Below, one piece after another: positions 41,999 through 42,384 of a stretch of DNA of 42,384 nt (position 1 is its first letter; each line of letters begins with the position of its first letter). The position numbers and the translations under genes are program-made. The notes beneath the pieces are model-generated. The model searched no databases and was not told where the DNA came from. It saw only the letters and a list, made by a program, of their open reading frames with translations. Source of the DNA: SCUN01 sp964343975 (lineage in GTDB: Bacteria; Acidobacteriota; Vicinamibacteria; Vicinamibacterales; SCN-69-37); NCBI GenBank assembly GCA_964343975.1, contig CAYFLU010000006.1:1-42384 (forward strand), given 5' to 3'.

Positions 41999-42384
41999 CT
42001 ACGACGCGCGAACCGCGCGCCGCGGAGCGGCGGCGGGTGCAGTGCGGGTGGGCGCCGGCGCCGCGGCTTTCGCCGCGCGGGTCGCATTCGCCGCCTTCAC
42101 ACGAGCGGCCGACCGCGCCTTCTGGGCGAAGCAGCGCTCGAGCGCCTCCTCGACCTGCTTCTCGATTGCGACGGCCTTCTGGCCCATCACCTCGGAGATC
42201 TCTGAGACGACCAGGAACTTCGCCCGATCGAGCATGCGCTTCTCGCGGAAGGACAGGCTCTTCGACTTGCTCAGGAATGTCAGAGACTTGAGCACTTCGA
42301 CCACGTCGTAGATCGACCCGGTCCGCATCCGGTCCGAGTTGTCCTTGAAGCGGCCCTTCCAGTTCTGATGGTTGTCGATCTTGC
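41999..42384 (-). CDS. CarD-family transcriptional regulator, 3' part, with Ala/Lys-rich tail
   Basis: The last 128 residues of a CarD-like RNA-polymerase-binding regulator; the N-terminal Tudor-like domain that binds the beta subunit lies beyond 42384. The visible helical DNA-binding domain reads GSIYDVVEVLKSLTFLSKSKSLSFREKRML with RAKFLVVSEISEVMGQK after it, which matches the CarD C-terminal domain. After ALERCFAQKARSAA the protein continues into a disordered-looking tail of about 40 residues rich in Ala, Lys, Arg, Pro and Thr, resembling histone H1 or AlgP-like tails. No start is visible. The acyltransferase gene follows by 39 bases. Confidence 0.9.
   Translation of the reverse strand, partial: KIDNHQNWKGRFKDNSDRMRTGSIYDVVEVLKSLTFLSKSKSLSFREKRMLDRAKFLVVSEISEVMGQKAVAIEKQVEEALERCFAQKARSAARVKAANATRAAKAAAPAPTRTAPAAAPRRAVRAS

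Overview
The window is GC-rich, tightly packed bacterial chromosome with about 35 protein genes, one decayed gene and no RNA genes, CRISPR array or transposase that I could recognise. The gene set fits an Acidobacteriota chromosome, possibly a Vicinamibacteria-like lineage: an ImuA/ImuB/DnaE2 mutasome, a Rex repressor, a CarD-family regulator, a fused homocysteine methyltransferase/MTHFR, an FHA-GAF-SpoIIE phosphatase and a caspase/legumain-fold protein in an operon with a TPR metalloprotease. This assignment is inference from gene content, not from a marker gene.

Left part (1-4904): the 5' end of msrP (periplasmic methionine sulfoxide reductase, molybdoenzyme) on the minus strand; a small hydrolase and a eukaryote-like SET-domain methyltransferase in one minus-strand operon; then, divergently, an exported amidohydrolase, a Tat-exported class V aminotransferase and a broken DinB-family gene. 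4898-10360 (minus) is the mutasome operon imuA-imuB-dnaE2. dnaE2 carries in-frame palindromic repeats in a variable linker near its C-terminus.

Middle part (10433-21213): an MFS exporter, a PhoB/PhoR-type pair coupled to a multi-pass membrane protein, a divergent DUF47 (PhoU-like)/Pit phosphate-uptake pair facing a second PhoB-type regulator, then glgC, a Ppx/GppA phosphatase and yacG. The intergenic region 17264-17393 contains two Pho-box-like sites in opposite orientations, so phosphate uptake, phosphate sensing and possibly carbon and polyphosphate storage may be co-regulated.

Right part (21210-42384): an exported glutaminyl-cyclase-like M28 enzyme, a LeuA/homocitrate-synthase-like aldolase, an FHA-GAF-SpoIIE phosphatase with a zinc-ribbon membrane protein, a rhomboid protease, a three-gene operon (zinc-ribbon protein, TPR metalloprotease, cysteine-free caspase/legumain-like protein), lon, a glycosyltransferase-like gene, a lipid methyltransferase, the MetH/MetF-like fusion with an apparently non-standard start, a stand-alone nuoI head-to-head with lepB, the rex-moaC-acyl-CoA synthetase operon, an exported protein, a PlsC-like acyltransferase and the 3' part of a carD-like gene.

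Two genome-wide habits stand out. Many first genes have a TANNNT -10-like hexamer 5-9 bases before the start codon and no clear Shine-Dalgarno, which suggests frequent leaderless transcription. Every convergent gene pair overlaps, abuts or is separated by only 4 bases, leaving no room for ordinary terminators.
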